A stretch of 40,298 bases of DNA. Source: Coleofasciculaceae cyanobacterium SM2_1_6. GTDB taxonomy: Bacteria; Cyanobacteriota; Cyanobacteriia; Cyanobacteriales; JAAUUE01. Location of the stretch: assembly GCA_012031635.1 (NCBI GenBank), contig JAAUUE010000003.1:1-40298 (forward strand), read 5' to 3'. How positions within the stretch are numbered: position 1 is the stretch's first letter; each line of letters begins with the position of its first letter. Shown here one piece after another: positions 39,811-40,298 of this stretch. Position numbers and translations under genes: made by a program. Below the pieces are notes generated by a model. The model saw nothing but the letters and a program-made list of their open reading frames with translations, searched no databases and was not told the origin of the DNA.

Positions 39811-40298
39811 ATGTTGACTATTGGACTAATTAGTGGGACTTCGGTGGATGGGATTGATGCTGCCCTGGTGGAGGTTTCTGGGGGCGAGGCAGACCTGAGT
39901 ATCGAGCTAGTAGCGGCGGAAACTTTTAGTTATCCAGAGGAATTGCGGCAGGAGATTTTGGCGGTAATTGCGGGGAAGGCGTTAACTATGGCGGAGTTTG
40001 CTGCCCTTGATGACGGGATTGCCCGTGCCTTTGCCCAGGCTGCTCAAGAAATTCAACGTTCTCACCCCCCAGCCGAGCTAATTGGTTCCCACGGACAAAC
40101 CGTCTACCATCTGCCGCCAGCCCAAGAATCCGCTCGACAATCAACCCCACAATCAACCCCACAATCAACCCCACAATCGGGGCAACATCCAGCCCAACAA
40201 ATAGGCTATACTCTCCAACTGGGGCGGGGGGGCTTTTAATTGCTGAATTTGACGAGAATTACCACGGTAAATAACTTCCGGGTGGCAGACATGGCGGC
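39811..40298 (+). CDS. anmK: Anhydro-N-acetylmuramic acid kinase, partial at window edge, with clustered homopolymer frameshifts
   Basis: [24 protein letters not shown]...[15 protein letters not shown]...[10 protein letters not shown]; downstream frames restore [21 protein letters not shown]. Confidence 0.9.
40137..40177 (+). repeat. 12-bp in-frame tandem repeat (caatcaacccca) in anmK, coding QSTP
   Basis: [16 protein letters not shown]. Confidence 0.85.

Overview
The window is chromosomal DNA from a cyanobacterium. Evidence for this is the dense HIP1-like GCGATCGC/CGATCG motifs, chlN/chlL, a tocopherol gene pair, DUF1816 and cyanobacterial-type hybrid signalling proteins. It holds about 30 protein genes, one tRNA-Gln(UUG), one strong structured-RNA candidate (18332-18464), a dispersed TIR-bearing repeat family with a nested MITE-like element (39402-39634), and several coding tandem repeats. 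The main observations worth follow-up are: (1) two tandem paralogous small proteins with double-glycine (SGG) leaders and no visible modification or export genes; (2) an intergenic RNA with nested long-range pairing; (3) a hypothetical protein/aspartic protease cassette bracketed by a perfect 47-bp direct repeat copied from the 3' end of the neighbouring gene; (4) a ParD-like/VapB-like chimeric antitoxin next to an internally deleted PIN toxin; (5) nested MITE-like repeats; (6) at least seven genes (chlL, rsmA, anmK, an aldo/keto reductase, an FAD oxidoreductase, a lipoprotein, a small hypothetical) interrupted by 1-3 nt, mostly homopolymer, indels. Item 6 points to sequencing error or active decay and limits interpretation. 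All product calls come from motif recognition, without database searches.
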